A stretch of DNA of 64,000 nucleotides from Corynebacterium sp. (GCF_022712275.1 NZ_JALAGU010000023.1:1-64000); one strand, 5' to 3'; numbered from the stretch's first letter, positions 9,110 to 17,619 are shown. Notes: generated from the sequence alone by a model not told the origin. Numbers and translations are program-made.

Positions 9110-11191
9110 ATGACTGAATCTGCCCAGGCCGCCCACCAGCTCCCCGAGAACATCACCGAGGCCGTTCGGCCGACCCCCACGGCCGCCGACGACCTCTACC
9201 GGCACGTCAACGGCACCTGGCTGGCGACCCACGAGATCCCCGCCGACCGCGCCGTCGACGGCACCTTCCACGCGCTGCGCGACCGTGCAGAACTGGATGT
9301 GAAGGCCATCGTCGAGGGGGCCGACCCGGACACCCGCATCGGCGCGCTGTACTCCTCCTTCATGGACGAGGACGGTGACAACGGCATCGAGTCCGCGGGC
9401 CTCGGGGTACTCGACGCGGACCTCGACCCGGTGCGCGCGGCATCCTCTATCGGAGAGCTTGTCGATGTGCTGGCGCAGCTGGACCGCAGCGGCGTGGGCG
9501 GTGTCCTCGGATTCTGGACCGAGAAGGACGCCGGTCGCTCCGGTGACGGCATCGAGGTCCCCTACCTGGTGCAGACCGGCCTGGGACTGCCGGACGAGGC
9601 CTACTACCGCGAGGACCAGCACGCCGGGACCCGCGAGGCCTACCGCGGCTTCGTCGCCCGCTACCTGGAACTCACCGAGGCCCAGGAGCGTCCGGGCCGG
9701 TTCGCCGGTACGGGCGCAGCCGCCGCCCAGGAGGCCGCCGACGCCCTCATCGCCTTCGAGACCGACCTGGCCAAGGGCCACTGGGACACGGTCGCCAGTC
9801 GGGACGCGGAGAAGACCTACAACCCCACCACCCACGCGGACCTGCCGACCGGCTTCCCCTTCGCCGCCTGGCTCGACGGCGTGGGCATCACCGAGGAGAA
9901 CTCACCCTCGGTGATCGTCTCCCAACCGAGCTACCTGGACCACGTCGCCACCCTCGTGCCCGGCGCGGCCGGCGGCGAGGGATACTCCGCCCACGACCTG
10001 GACGAGTGGAAGCTGTGGGCCTACTGGCACGTCGTCACCGCCCGTGCTGGCAAACTGCCGCGGGTGTTCTCCGAGGCGTCCTTCGACTTCTACGGCCGGA
10101 CGCTTTCCGGTGCCACCGAGCAGCGTGACCGCTGGAAGCGCGCCCTGACCCTGGTCAACGGCGCGATCGGTGAGGATGTGGGACGCGTCTTCGTCGAGAA
10201 GCACTTCCCGCCGGAGTACAAGGCGAAGATGGTAGACCTCGTCGACCACCTGCTCGCCGCCTACCGTGAGCGCATCAGCGATCTGGCGTGGATGACGCCC
10301 ACCACCCGTGAGAAGGCGCTGGAGAAGCTGTCGACCTTCCGCGCCCGGATCGGCTACCCGGAGGTCTGGCGTGACTTCTCGGAGATCAGTTTCAGCCCGC
10401 GCGGTGCAGACCTGATGGACAACTACCGGCGGATCACCAGGTTCAACCACGAATTCGAGGTCGGCAAGCTCGGCAAGCCCTCCGACCCGGAGCTGTGGTT
10501 CGCCACTCCGCAGACCGTCAACGCCTTCTACAATCCGGTCCGCAATGACATCACCTTCCCCGCGGCGATCCTGCGTCCGCCGTTCTTCGATCCGGATGCG
10601 GACATGGCCGGCAACTTCGGCGCGATCGGTGCGGTCATCGGTCACGAGATCGGTCACGGCTTCGACGACCAGGGTTCCAAGTACGACGGCGAAGGCAACC
10701 TCAACGACTGGTGGACCGATGAAGACCGGGCGGCGTTCACCGCGCTGACCGACAGACTCGTCGGCCAGTATGACGGTCTGGTTCCCACCGGTCTGGCCGA
10801 GCGCGGCCAGACCGAGCACACCGTCAACGGGAAGTTCACCCTGGGTGAGAACATCGGTGACCTCGGCGGTCTCGGGATCGCCGTGGTCGCGCTGAAGCGC
10901 TGGCTCGCCGAGCAGGGGGTCACCGTGGAGACCGCACCGACGGCCCCGGTCGAGGGACTCGAGGGTGAGTTCACGGTGCTGCAGCGGTTCTTCCTGCGCT
11001 GGGCGCAGATCTGGCAGACCGCGATCCGCCCGCAGATGGCGGCGCAGTACGTCGCCATCGACCCGCACTCCCCCGGCGAGTACCGCTGCAACGTGGTCGT
11101 CTCGAATGTGGCGGAGTTCTACGAGGCCTTCGGGGTCTCCGCGGGTGACGGCATGTGGCTCGATGAGGAGCAGCGCGTCACCATCTGGTGA
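9110..11191 (+). CDS. M13-family zinc metallopeptidase (neprilysin/PepO-like)
   Basis: 693 residues. Zinc-site motifs are clear: VIGHEIGHGFDDQG supplies the two His and the catalytic Glu, and ENIGDLGGLGIA supplies the third ligand. The substrate-binding segment NAFYNPVRNDITFPAAIL precedes them, as in other M13 enzymes. There is no signal peptide or membrane anchor, so an intracellular oligopeptidase role or non-classical export is likely. It sits 57 bp after emb with its own leaderless promoter. Confidence 0.9.
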   Translation: MTESAQAAHQLPENITEAVRPTPTAADDLYRHVNGTWLATHEIPADRAVDGTFHALRDRAELDVKAIVEGADPDTRIGALYSSFMDEDGDNGIESAGLGVLDADLDPVRAASSIGELVDVLAQLDRSGVGGVLGFWTEKDAGRSGDGIEVPYLVQTGLGLPDEAYYREDQHAGTREAYRGFVARYLELTEAQERPGRFAGTGAAAAQEAADALIAFETDLAKGHWDTVASRDAEKTYNPTTHADLPTGFPFAAWLDGVGITEENSPSVIVSQPSYLDHVATLVPGAAGGEGYSAHDLDEWKLWAYWHVVTARAGKLPRVFSEASFDFYGRTLSGATEQRDRWKRALTLVNGAIGEDVGRVFVEKHFPPEYKAKMVDLVDHLLAAYRERISDLAWMTPTTREKALEKLSTFRARIGYPEVWRDFSEISFSPRGADLMDNYRRITRFNHEFEVGKLGKPSDPELWFATPQTVNAFYNPVRNDITFPAAILRPPFFDPDADMAGNFGAIGAVIGHEIGHGFDDQGSKYDGEGNLNDWWTDEDRAAFTALTDRLVGQYDGLVPTGLAERGQTEHTVNGKFTLGENIGDLGGLGIAVVALKRWLAEQGVTVETAPTAPVEGLEGEFTVLQRFFLRWAQIWQTAIRPQMAAQYVAIDPHSPGEYRCNVVVSNVAEFYEAFGVSAGDGMWLDEEQRVTIW

Positions 11192-11201
11192 CGGCTGCGA
11201 C

Positions 11202-11233
11202 AACCCTGTACCGAGATAACCCTGTACTGAGAC
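11202..11233. repeat. 16-bp tandem duplication upstream of the membrane protein
   Basis: AACCCTGTACCGAGAT and AACCCTGTACTGAGAC lie head to tail (14 of 16 identical), ending 6 bp before the GTG at 11240. It may be a duplicated regulatory element or simply slippage. Confidence 0.5.
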
Positions 11234-11239
11234 TTCACC

Positions 11240-12145
11240 GTGCCGATCGCCGCCGTTCCGCCTGAACCCCCTGTCCCGCCCGGGTCCCCTGGCCCGGTGC
11301 CTCCGCCGCCCACTTCTGGTCTGACCCCTGGCCTGACCCCGGACCCTGATCCCGAGGGCCGGTACCTCACCCTGCCCACCGGCACCCGCCGTACCTCGGC
11401 GTGGTTCGGTGTCCTCGGGGTGGCGCTGCTGGTCCTCTGTGTCCCCTTCGCGCTGCCCGTCGACCGTGATGTCGTCGACGGGGACTACGACACCCTCGGG
11501 GACGCCGCCAATGACACCGTCCTGACCTGGGGCGACTGGGCTCCGGACCTGTCCGACCTCGACTCTTCCTGCAGTGCCCCGCGGATGCAGCCGGGCATGG
11601 CGAGCCTCTACGCCGACTGCGGTTCCGTACTCGTCGACCTCGTCGGCACCGCCGGGGTGGACGCCTCGGGTACGGACTCCGACCTGGCCCACTCCGCCGA
11701 CCGCGCGGTCCGGGCTGCCTGGTCGGAAGACCAGGACCCGATGGACTTCGTCCGTGAGGACGTCAGCTCCCTGTTCCACCCGGATCTGGCGTCCTCCGTG
11801 GAGAACGTCCTGGTCAGTGACACCTTCGTCTACGACTACGACGACGGTTCCGACGACGACTGGAACGACTGGTCGCCGGAGGACGGCTTCGGCGGGTTCG
11901 GTGGAGCCGGCGGTGGCGGTAACGTCCAGGACGTGAACTACACGCCGGGTGGTGCGTCGGATGATGCGCCGGATACGGCGTCCGACGCGTTCTCCGGCTA
12001 CCACCGGGTCGCCCGCTACAGTATCTACGCGCAGGCGGCGGCCTTCACCGGACCGAATGACGTGATGTACACCCTCGTGGTCAGCGGGGCCTCGCCCCAC
12101 CAGGTGTCCGCTGCGCTGCCTGACCTGCTGTGGAGGATGCGATGA
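11240..12145 (+). CDS. Single-pass membrane protein with acidic external domain, unknown
   Basis: 301 residues from a GTG start. A Pro-rich cytoplasmic stretch (~1-45) precedes one membrane helix (~54-72, WFGVLGVALLVLCVPFALPV). The external part is Asp/Ser-rich with two cysteines near residues 112 and 127 and a Gly/Asp-rich stretch at ~195-250. I recognise no family. Its stop overlaps the start of the PrsW-like protease gene (ATGA), so the two are translationally coupled. Such pairing makes it a possible substrate or regulator of that protease, but this is inference. Confidence 0.65.
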   Translation: MPIAAVPPEPPVPPGSPGPVPPPPTSGLTPGLTPDPDPEGRYLTLPTGTRRTSAWFGVLGVALLVLCVPFALPVDRDVVDGDYDTLGDAANDTVLTWGDWAPDLSDLDSSCSAPRMQPGMASLYADCGSVLVDLVGTAGVDASGTDSDLAHSADRAVRAAWSEDQDPMDFVREDVSSLFHPDLASSVENVLVSDTFVYDYDDGSDDDWNDWSPEDGFGGFGGAGGGGNVQDVNYTPGGASDDAPDTASDAFSGYHRVARYSIYAQAAAFTGPNDVMYTLVVSGASPHQVSAALPDLLWRMR

Positions 12146-13332
12146 GTACGATGACCACTCCGCCGACCGGGAACGGGGCACCCGACTGGGAGATCGTCTC
12201 CGTACCACGCGCCTGGCACGATTCCCACCCGCCGACAGCGCGTCCGCGTCTGAAGTTCTTCTGGGACGTCTTCACCGTCTCCCTGCTGGTGGTGACCGTC
12301 CTGTGCGCACTGGTCATCGGATTCACCCTGCTCGGCGGGATGCTCTTCCCCGGGCCGGGACCTACGATGCTCGCCCTCGGCCTCGGCGTGGTCTTCGCCG
12401 CCGTGGTCTGGTTCATCGTCTCCCGCACACTGCTCTACCGCGGGACGCCGGTCCTGCTCGCCCTCGCAGCGATTCTGTGGGGAGTGACCGGCGGTGTGGT
12501 GCTCGGCGGGTTCACGTCCTCGGAGCACCTGTCGGAGCTCGCCGTCGGGTGGGGGATGCCACAGATCGCCTGGTCCCTGGCCGGCGCATGGCCGGAGGAG
12601 ACCGCCAAGGCCCTCGGTGTGGTGCTCCTGCTCTTCGCCGGGCGCACCTGGTGGAACCGCCCGTGGCACGGGCTCGTCGCCGGCGTACTGGTCGGCGTGG
12701 GCTTCGAGGCCTTCGAGAATGCGCTGTACGCGATATCCCTCGCCCCGACCCATGCGGTCTCGGACGTGCAGGGTGTACTGGAGATGTGGCTGATCCGCCT
12801 GGTCGCCGGACCGCTGCTGCACGCGCTGTGCACCGGGCTGGTCGGCTACGCGATCGGTGTCGCCCTGCTGCGGGCCGACCTCACCGGCATGCAGCGGGCC
12901 GGCTGGGTCCTCGGCGGCTGGGGTGCCGGTTTCGCGGTGCACGCCCTGTGGAACCTCATGCCGGACTGGGAGAAGGACTCCACTGCGGCCGCCCTGGTCC
13001 GCATGGCCCTGGTGTGGGTCGGCGGTATGGCGGTCCTGGCGTCCATCTGGGTGCACAGTCACCGGGAGGCCCGTGCCGCCGCGGATGCCGGGATGTACCC
13101 GGTGGTGACCGTCTACCGGAAACGTCCGGTGGCTGTGGCCGGGGTGCCGGGGATGCCCGGCCTGCCTGGTCTGCCCGGCTATCCGGGTGCGACGGTGATG
13201 CCGGGGTATCCGCCGGCTACCCGTCTCCCCGGCTACCCGGGCGTGCCGACGCAGCAGTTCCCCCAGGCCCCGCAGCAAGGCCCTCAGCAGGGACCGGAAC
13301 ATCCCCCGCAGTGGCCGGATCCGCGTCAGTAG
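12142..13332 (+). CDS. PrsW-family intramembrane protease with collagen-like tail
   Basis: 396 residues. The family motifs are present in membrane segments: WPEETAKALGV, GVGFEAFENALYA and FAVHALWN, which supply the Glu and His residues expected of PrsW-type glutamic or metal-dependent intramembrane proteases. In Bacillus, PrsW cleaves an anti-sigma factor; the substrate here is unknown. After ~305 residues comes a soluble tail rich in Gly-Pro repeats (PGMPGLPGLPGYPG) and Pro/Gln. The ATG at 12142 overlaps the upstream stop by 4 bp; a GTG 12 bp earlier is less likely. Confidence 0.8.
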   Translation: MSTMTTPPTGNGAPDWEIVSVPRAWHDSHPPTARPRLKFFWDVFTVSLLVVTVLCALVIGFTLLGGMLFPGPGPTMLALGLGVVFAAVVWFIVSRTLLYRGTPVLLALAAILWGVTGGVVLGGFTSSEHLSELAVGWGMPQIAWSLAGAWPEETAKALGVVLLLFAGRTWWNRPWHGLVAGVLVGVGFEAFENALYAISLAPTHAVSDVQGVLEMWLIRLVAGPLLHALCTGLVGYAIGVALLRADLTGMQRAGWVLGGWGAGFAVHALWNLMPDWEKDSTAAALVRMALVWVGGMAVLASIWVHSHREARAAADAGMYPVVTVYRKRPVAVAGVPGMPGLPGLPGYPGATVMPGYPPATRLPGYPGVPTQQFPQAPQQGPQQGPEHPPQWPDPRQ

Positions 13333-13359
13333 CAGCGCCGACAGTGCAGCAGATCAACC

Positions 13360-13416
13360 ACCGGTACCGAGGTGCGGAGATCAGGTACCTGAATTCCGCC
13401 TCCCGGTACCGGTAGC
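13360..13416. repeat. 57-bp imperfect palindromic repeat, copy 2
   Basis: Same architecture as the element at 3290-3346: outer CCGGTACCG arms and the central TCAGGTACCTGA. It lies 28 bp after the PrsW-like gene. Better agreement with the inverted form of copy 1 shows that the asymmetric inner part is flipped. Confidence 0.8.
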
Positions 13417-13460
13417 TGCATCACGGAGATCCGGACGGAGGTTCAACCTGCATACCGGGC

Positions 13461-13495
13461 TTGCGCTGACAGGAAGAACCGATAGCATGGCTGCC
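13461..13495 (+). promoter_or_regulatory. Leaderless promoter of the small secreted protein
   Basis: TTGCGC (13461-13466), a 16-nt spacer, TAGCAT (13483-13488), then 7 nt to the ATG at 13496. This places the start at 13496 rather than at the ATG at 13487, which overlaps the -10 box. Confidence 0.6.
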
Positions 13496-13909
13496 ATGTC
13501 TCTCCAGCCTCACGGTTCCCACCGTTCCCCGTCCACCCGTCGTTCCCCCTCCCGACTGGTCCGCGCCTCCATGGTCGGACTCACCGGCCTCGCTGTCGCC
13601 GGTGCCGGTATCGGCATCGCGTCCACCGCCGGCGCCTCCCCCGAAGCCCCCGCCGCGGCCGCCTCCACCAACAAGATCCAGGACTTCTCCGGCGCCGCCG
13701 CTGTGGCCCTCGCCGCCGGTGTCAGCCCGGAGACCATCGCCACCCTCACCGCCAACCCGGAAGCCACCTACGCCGCGGCCCTCAACTACGGCGTCCCCGC
13801 CGAGACCATCGACTGGGTACTGGCCAACCCGGGTGCCGCCCTCGGCGCCGCCCAGGCTGCCGGCATCGACGTGGTCTGGGCAGCGGACACCCTCGCTGCC
13901 GCCGTCTGA
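13496..13909 (+). CDS. Small secreted Ala-rich protein, unknown
   Basis: 137 residues. A long basic N-terminus with several Arg and Ser is followed by a hydrophobic stretch (ASMVGLTGLAVAGAGIGIA) and a likely signal peptidase site near AGASPEA. The mature part of about 90 residues is rich in Ala and has two related segments, GVSPETIATLTANPEATYAA and GVPAETIDWVLANPGAALGA, suggesting an internal duplication. No catalytic motif is visible. It has its own promoter and a downstream hairpin, so it is probably a single-gene unit. Confidence 0.7.
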   Translation: MSLQPHGSHRSPSTRRSPSRLVRASMVGLTGLAVAGAGIGIASTAGASPEAPAAAASTNKIQDFSGAAAVALAAGVSPETIATLTANPEATYAAALNYGVPAETIDWVLANPGAALGAAQAAGIDVVWAADTLAAAV

Positions 13910-13943
13910 TCAGGTCAGGCTTCACCGAAAACTTTTCTCCCCC

Positions 13944-13976
13944 GCCCGGTCCGCCGCTTCCCGCGGCAGGCCGGGC
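13944..13976 (+). terminator. Hairpin terminator after the small secreted gene
   Basis: GCCCGG and GCCGC (from 13944) pair with GCGGC and CCGGGC (to 13976) around a 5-nt loop, with a 3-nt internal loop. It begins 34 bp after the stop codon. The T-rich tail is weak. Confidence 0.45.
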
Positions 13977-14086
13977 TCTCTCATGCCACGGTCCTGTCCG
14001 GACGCTGGGCGTTTCCTCCACCATCGGAAACAAATCACACTCCTGTTATTCGATGACCTGGTGTGATGATGGTCGCGACACGCCGA

Positions 14087-14122
14087 TGTTACTGATGTGA
14101 CTAACGTGATTTGTGTGTATGG
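14087..14122 (+). promoter_or_regulatory. 9-nt-period direct repeats before the muramidase
   Basis: TGTTACTGA, TGTGACTAA, CGTGATTTG and TGTGTATGG follow each other in register. The first two units carry GTTAC and GTGAC, similar to the GTNAC direct repeats bound by the response regulator MtrA, which controls cell-wall hydrolases in actinobacteria. The fit is partial. Confidence 0.35.
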
Positions 14123-14130
14123 TGTGGCTC

Positions 14131-15420
14131 ATGCGTTCTCTTCCCTGGCGCCGCCACGTGCGCACCACCACTCCCGCCCGACTGACCGCCACCGTCCTCT
14201 TCGGCTCGGCAGCCACCGTCGCCGCGCTTGTCGCCACGGACGTCCTCCCCTCCCCCTCCTGGGCCGACCTGGACGGCATCGACGTCGCCGGCCACCAGCA
14301 CCCGGGAGGTGCCTCCATCGACTGGCAGGCCGTCGCCGACTCGGGCCAGTCGTTCGCCTTCATCAAGGCGACCGAGGGCACCGGCTACACCAACCCCTAC
14401 TTCTCCTCGGACTCCGCCAAAGCCTCCGCCGCCGGCGTCACCCCGGGCAGCTACCACTACGCCCGTCCCGAGTACGACGCCCGTTCCCAGGCCCGTTACT
14501 ACGCCTCGGTCCTCTCCACCGGCGTCAGCCCGTCCCTCCCCCCGACCCTTGACCTCGAGGAGACCGGCGGCCTGGGTCCGGAGCAGCTGCAGAACTGGGT
14601 GCGTGACTGGATCGACGAGATCAAGACCCTCACCGGTCGCGATCCGATCATCTACACCTACTACTCCTTCTGGATCGGCTCGATGGGCAACACCACCGAG
14701 TTCTCCGAGTACCCCCTGTGGCTGGCGTACTACACCGACGAGCTGCCCGAGGAGACCCCGGGAGGCTGGGACGCCCCGACCTTCTGGCAGTACAGCGGCA
14801 GTGGCCAGGTGGACGGCGTCATCACCGACGTCGACCTGAACACCTACTACGGGTCGGACGCTGAGCTCCAGGCCCTGGCCGGTTCCGCCTCCGCCGGCAC
14901 CGCCGTGGGCAACGCCTCCGACGCACTGCGCCCGATCCGGGACGCCGCGGTCGCCGAGGCAGGCCTGACCAACACCGTGGAACACAGTGCTGCCGGGCTC
15001 GGCATCCCGATCCCCGACATCCCCCTGACCACCGACATGCTGGTCAACCTGCTCGGCCTGGTCGCCGGCGAGGTCGGACCGGAGGCCGTGTTCGGCTCCG
15101 CCACCGAGGCCGGCTTCGACGCCGAGACCTCCGAGGCGATCACCTCCGCCGGCACCGAGGCCCGTGACTCCGACGTCACCCTGCCGGAGTCCGAGATCTC
15201 GCAGCTGGTGTCCGGCGTCCTCGGCGACAGTTCGGGCAAGATCACCCTCCAGAACGTCCTGGACCTGCTCAACGCCTTCGGCGCACAGGACTACATCGCC
15301 CAGCTCATCGCCGACGGCGCCGACAAGGTCGCCCCGGTCGAGGACGCACCGGCGGAGGCTCCGGCAGAGGCTCCGGCAGAGGCCACCGCACCCGAGGCGG
15401 AGGCTGCACCGGCCCTGTAG
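14131..15420 (+). CDS. Secreted GH25 muramidase (lysozyme-like)
   Basis: 429 residues from the ATG at 14131; the ATG at 14113 lies inside the repeat region. A signal peptide ends near WADLDGID. The GH25 domain (~50-250) has the expected GIDVAGHQ start, FIKATEGTGY, PTLDLEETGG with catalytic acids, and FWQYSGSGQVDG near its end. Such enzymes cut the glycan strands of peptidoglycan. The remaining ~175 residues are an unrecognised external region with an Ala/Pro/Glu-rich end. A strong hairpin follows the gene. Confidence 0.9.
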   Translation: MRSLPWRRHVRTTTPARLTATVLFGSAATVAALVATDVLPSPSWADLDGIDVAGHQHPGGASIDWQAVADSGQSFAFIKATEGTGYTNPYFSSDSAKASAAGVTPGSYHYARPEYDARSQARYYASVLSTGVSPSLPPTLDLEETGGLGPEQLQNWVRDWIDEIKTLTGRDPIIYTYYSFWIGSMGNTTEFSEYPLWLAYYTDELPEETPGGWDAPTFWQYSGSGQVDGVITDVDLNTYYGSDAELQALAGSASAGTAVGNASDALRPIRDAAVAEAGLTNTVEHSAAGLGIPIPDIPLTTDMLVNLLGLVAGEVGPEAVFGSATEAGFDAETSEAITSAGTEARDSDVTLPESEISQLVSGVLGDSSGKITLQNVLDLLNAFGAQDYIAQLIADGADKVAPVEDAPAEAPAEAPAEATAPEAEAAPAL

Positions 15421-15469
15421 CCACAGGCCTGCAGCACTGAGGACGCATACACAGAACGCAGTCAGAAAG

Positions 15470-15527
15470 CCCTCACCAGCTGAGGTACACCCCGGATCTC
15501 CGGACGTACCTCAGCTGGTGAGGGTTT
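15470..15527. terminator. Very long bidirectional terminator hairpin
   Basis: A perfect 19-bp stem (15470-15488 with 15506-15524) and a 17-nt loop, followed by TTTT on the plus strand and preceded by AAA for the minus strand. It lies between convergent genes (muramidase and VOC protein) and could stop both transcripts. Confidence 0.8.
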
Positions 15528-15563
15528 TCGTGTACGACGGGTGGGTACCCGGCTGGTGCCCGA

Positions 15564-16463
15564 CTACTCGCAGTCGGCGCCGCGCTTCATCTGCTCCGCG
15601 GCGGTCTCACCGGCGGTTCGGGCGGCGTCCATGGCGTCCTTGAGCTCCTGGGGCATGTTCTCCGGGTCCAGCAGGTCCGGCTCGTGCCAGTCAGCCAGGG
15701 TCTCCGGCTCCGGCTCGGCGATCTCGCAGAGGTTCACCAGCGCACCGGTCGGGTCGACGATGGTGACCATCCGGCCCAGTTCCGAGTCCCAGGGCTGACG
15801 CACGAGGCGTCCACCGGCGGCCTTGACCTTCTTCGCTGCAGCATCCACGTCAACGCAGCCCAGGTAGAGGGTCCACATCGAGGGGTTCTCGTCGAGCTCG
15901 GAAGTGTCCCACAGCCCGACCAGCGGGGCGCCGTCGTACTCGCCGGTGGCGTAGCGGAAGCGGTCCGTGTCGTTGTGGACGCGGATGTCCCAGCCGGCAA
16001 GCTCGTGGTAGAAGGCGGTGGTCTCGTCGAAGTGTCCGCCGACCAGCAGCTCGTGCCAGACCGGGGTCCCCGGCTCGCCGGCGGCGAAGAAGGGCTCGTT
16101 CTCCTTCGGCTGCTTCAGACCCACGGTCGCGCCCGAGGGGTCGACCAGCACAGCCATCCGGCCACGCTTGCCCACGTCACGCGGGGGGAGCACCGAGGTG
16201 GCACCGGCCTTCACGGCCTCGTCGTGGGCGGCGTCGATGTCCGGGGTGAACAGCAGCATGCCCCAGAGGGAGGACTTGTCGTCCGGGACCTCGCCGAGGC
16301 CGGCGACGGGCATCCCCTGCTTCTTGGCGATGGTGTAGCCACCGCACGGGTCGTCGTACTCCCAGCCGAGGACTTCGGCGTAGAAGTCCTTCGCCGACTC
16401 GAGGTCCGTCGTCGCCAGATCAATCCAGATCGGCATGCCGGGTTCGGCAACGAGAGCGGGCAT
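15564..16463 (-). CDS. Two-domain VOC (glyoxalase/bleomycin-resistance fold) protein
   Basis: 299 residues with two tandem VOC modules. The first begins PIWIDLATTDLESAKDFYAE and the second PVWHELLVGGHFDETTAFYH; each continues with a beta-alpha-beta pattern and a glycine-rich centre. VOC proteins bind metals and act as glyoxalases, dioxygenases or antibiotic-binding proteins; this subtype is common in actinobacteria and its substrate is unknown. The ATG at 16463 overlaps the stop of the S4 protein gene upstream (TGATG), so the two are coupled. Confidence 0.85.
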   Translation of the reverse strand: MPALVAEPGMPIWIDLATTDLESAKDFYAEVLGWEYDDPCGGYTIAKKQGMPVAGLGEVPDDKSSLWGMLLFTPDIDAAHDEAVKAGATSVLPPRDVGKRGRMAVLVDPSGATVGLKQPKENEPFFAAGEPGTPVWHELLVGGHFDETTAFYHELAGWDIRVHNDTDRFRYATGEYDGAPLVGLWDTSELDENPSMWTLYLGCVDVDAAAKKVKAAGGRLVRQPWDSELGRMVTIVDPTGALVNLCEIAEPEPETLADWHEPDLLDPENMPQELKDAMDAARTAGETAAEQMKRGADCE

Positions 16464-16777
16464 CAGAGGTTCCTCCACTTTTCCGGGTCAAAATCGTCAT
16501 CAGCGGTGGCTTCGTCGAAGTAGTCGTCTTCGCCGTCCACGGGTGCTGCGACACGTGCTGCAGAGCCGGTGTCACCGGCCTCGGGGTCACGCAGGCTCAC
16601 CACGTCACCGACGTGGAGATGGCGGCCACGGCGGGTGTCGACCTCACCGTTGACCGCCACCTGACCTGCAGCGATAACTTCCTTGGCGGTGCCACCGGAC
16701 TCGACGAGGTTCGCGAGCTTGATGAACTGGCCGAGACGGATGTCGTCACCGCGGACAGGGACGTCCTGAATGTGCAT
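16463..16777 (-). CDS. S4-domain RNA-binding protein (YaaA/RlbA-like)
   Basis: 104 residues. The first ~70 residues match the S4 fold: IRLGQFIKLANLVESGGTAK, VIAAGQVAVNGEVDTRRGR and VGDVVSL. Small S4 proteins of this type bind structured RNA, often ribosomal. The tail is acidic. The start at 16777 follows a TAGGAT box by exactly 7 nt, which selects it over the GTG three codons upstream. First gene of a two-gene unit with the VOC protein. Confidence 0.8.
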   Translation of the reverse strand: MHIQDVPVRGDDIRLGQFIKLANLVESGGTAKEVIAAGQVAVNGEVDTRRGRHLHVGDVVSLRDPEAGDTGSAARVAAPVDGEDDYFDEATADDDFDPEKWRNL

Positions 16778-16790
16778 GCGGACCATCCTA
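16778..16790 (-). promoter_or_regulatory. Leaderless promoter of the S4 gene
   Basis: On the minus strand TAGGAT (16790-16785) is followed by 7 nt and the ATG at 16777. Confidence 0.5.
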
Positions 16791-16853
16791 TGCCCGGTGC
16801 CGCGCGTTAACTAACTGACGGTGCACATCGTGACCAGAGTGTTACAGCGCAGG

Positions 16854-17504
16854 TCAGAGCAACCGGGCGATACCCTCGATGACCAGCACCGCAGCGAGGA
16901 TGAGAAAGACCGTTCCGGCGACGATGTCGATCCACGCTCCGGCTGCCTGCAGGCGTTTCGACAGTGCCGGGACGGACACCGCGACAGCCACGAAGACGAA
17001 CCACGCCACACCGGTGACCATCATCATCACCAGCACCACGGTCCGCATCGCCCAAGAGGTGTCCGGCGGCACGAAGCCGGCGAAGACCGCGCCGAAGAAC
17101 ACCAGCGCCTTCGGGTTCGACAGGTTCGTCACGAGGCCCAGCCGCCACGCCTGGGCGGTGCCCATCGTGGTGGAGAGCAGGGAGGACGCCGCGTCGGGCA
17201 GCACGGCGTCCTTCCTTCTGGCGGCGAGTCCACCGCGCAGTGCGCCCTGCCCCATCCATGCCAGGACGCAGCCACCCACGAGGAACAGTGCGGTGAGGAT
17301 CCCGGGAACGTTGTCGACCAGTGCGGAGAGGCCCAGCATGGAGGCCACGATCCACAGCAGGTTGCCGCTCATGATGCCGAAGGCACAGGCCACGCCGTTA
17401 CGGCGGACGGCCCCGACACGCAGCAGCTGCACGAGGTCGGGGCCGGGCGAGGCGATGGCGAGGAGCCACGCCACGAGGATGCTGAGGAGGGCGCCGGTGG
17501 TCAC
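16854..17504 (-). CDS. LysE/RhtB-family amino acid exporter
   Basis: 216 residues, normal for the LysE superfamily, with about six hydrophobic segments. The N-terminal ASPGPD motif in WLLAIASPGPDLVQLLRVGA is the family hallmark, and NPKALVFFGAVFAGFV is the second conserved region. Exporters of this group expel amino acids or related small molecules; the substrate is not visible. The start is GTG, 7 nt after a TAGAAT box. It is separated from gltD by a long hairpin, so it is a separate unit although gltBD lies just upstream. Confidence 0.88.
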   Translation of the reverse strand: MTTGALLSILVAWLLAIASPGPDLVQLLRVGAVRRNGVACAFGIMSGNLLWIVASMLGLSALVDNVPGILTALFLVGGCVLAWMGQGALRGGLAARRKDAVLPDAASSLLSTTMGTAQAWRLGLVTNLSNPKALVFFGAVFAGFVPPDTSWAMRTVVLVMMMVTGVAWFVFVAVAVSVPALSKRLQAAGAWIDIVAGTVFLILAAVLVIEGIARLL

Positions 17505-17517
17505 GTGAGGGATTCTA
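17505..17517 (-). promoter_or_regulatory. Leaderless promoter of the LysE-type gene
   Basis: On the minus strand TAGAAT (17517-17512), 7 nt, then GTG at 17504. The spacing equals that of the other leaderless starts in this window. Confidence 0.5.
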
Positions 17518-17543
17518 GTGACCGGTCGACGGCATACAGACGT

Positions 17544-17602
17544 GGGTCGGGTGCTCCAGGTTGGTCTCTCAGTGGCTCAGGCCAACCTGCAGCGCCCGAC
17601 CC
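17544..17602 (-). terminator. Long hairpin after gltBD
   Basis: A 21-bp stem (17544-17564 with 17582-17602; one G-U pair and one mismatch) and a 17-nt loop, starting 18 bp after the gltD stop. It probably ends the gltBD transcript. Stem length and loop size match the hairpins at 15470 and 25798. Confidence 0.65.
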
Positions 17603-17619
17603 GGCGCGTCGAAGCGGAA

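Noticed and set aside
6353..9835. A 1160-residue minus-strand open frame across emb
   Set aside because: It is the antisense of emb and the M13 peptidase, with His/Gly/Arg-rich composition typical of a shadow frame in GC-rich DNA and no recognisable domain.
9902..12208. A 768-residue minus-strand open frame
   Set aside because: Antisense of the M13 peptidase and the next gene; no domain and biased composition.
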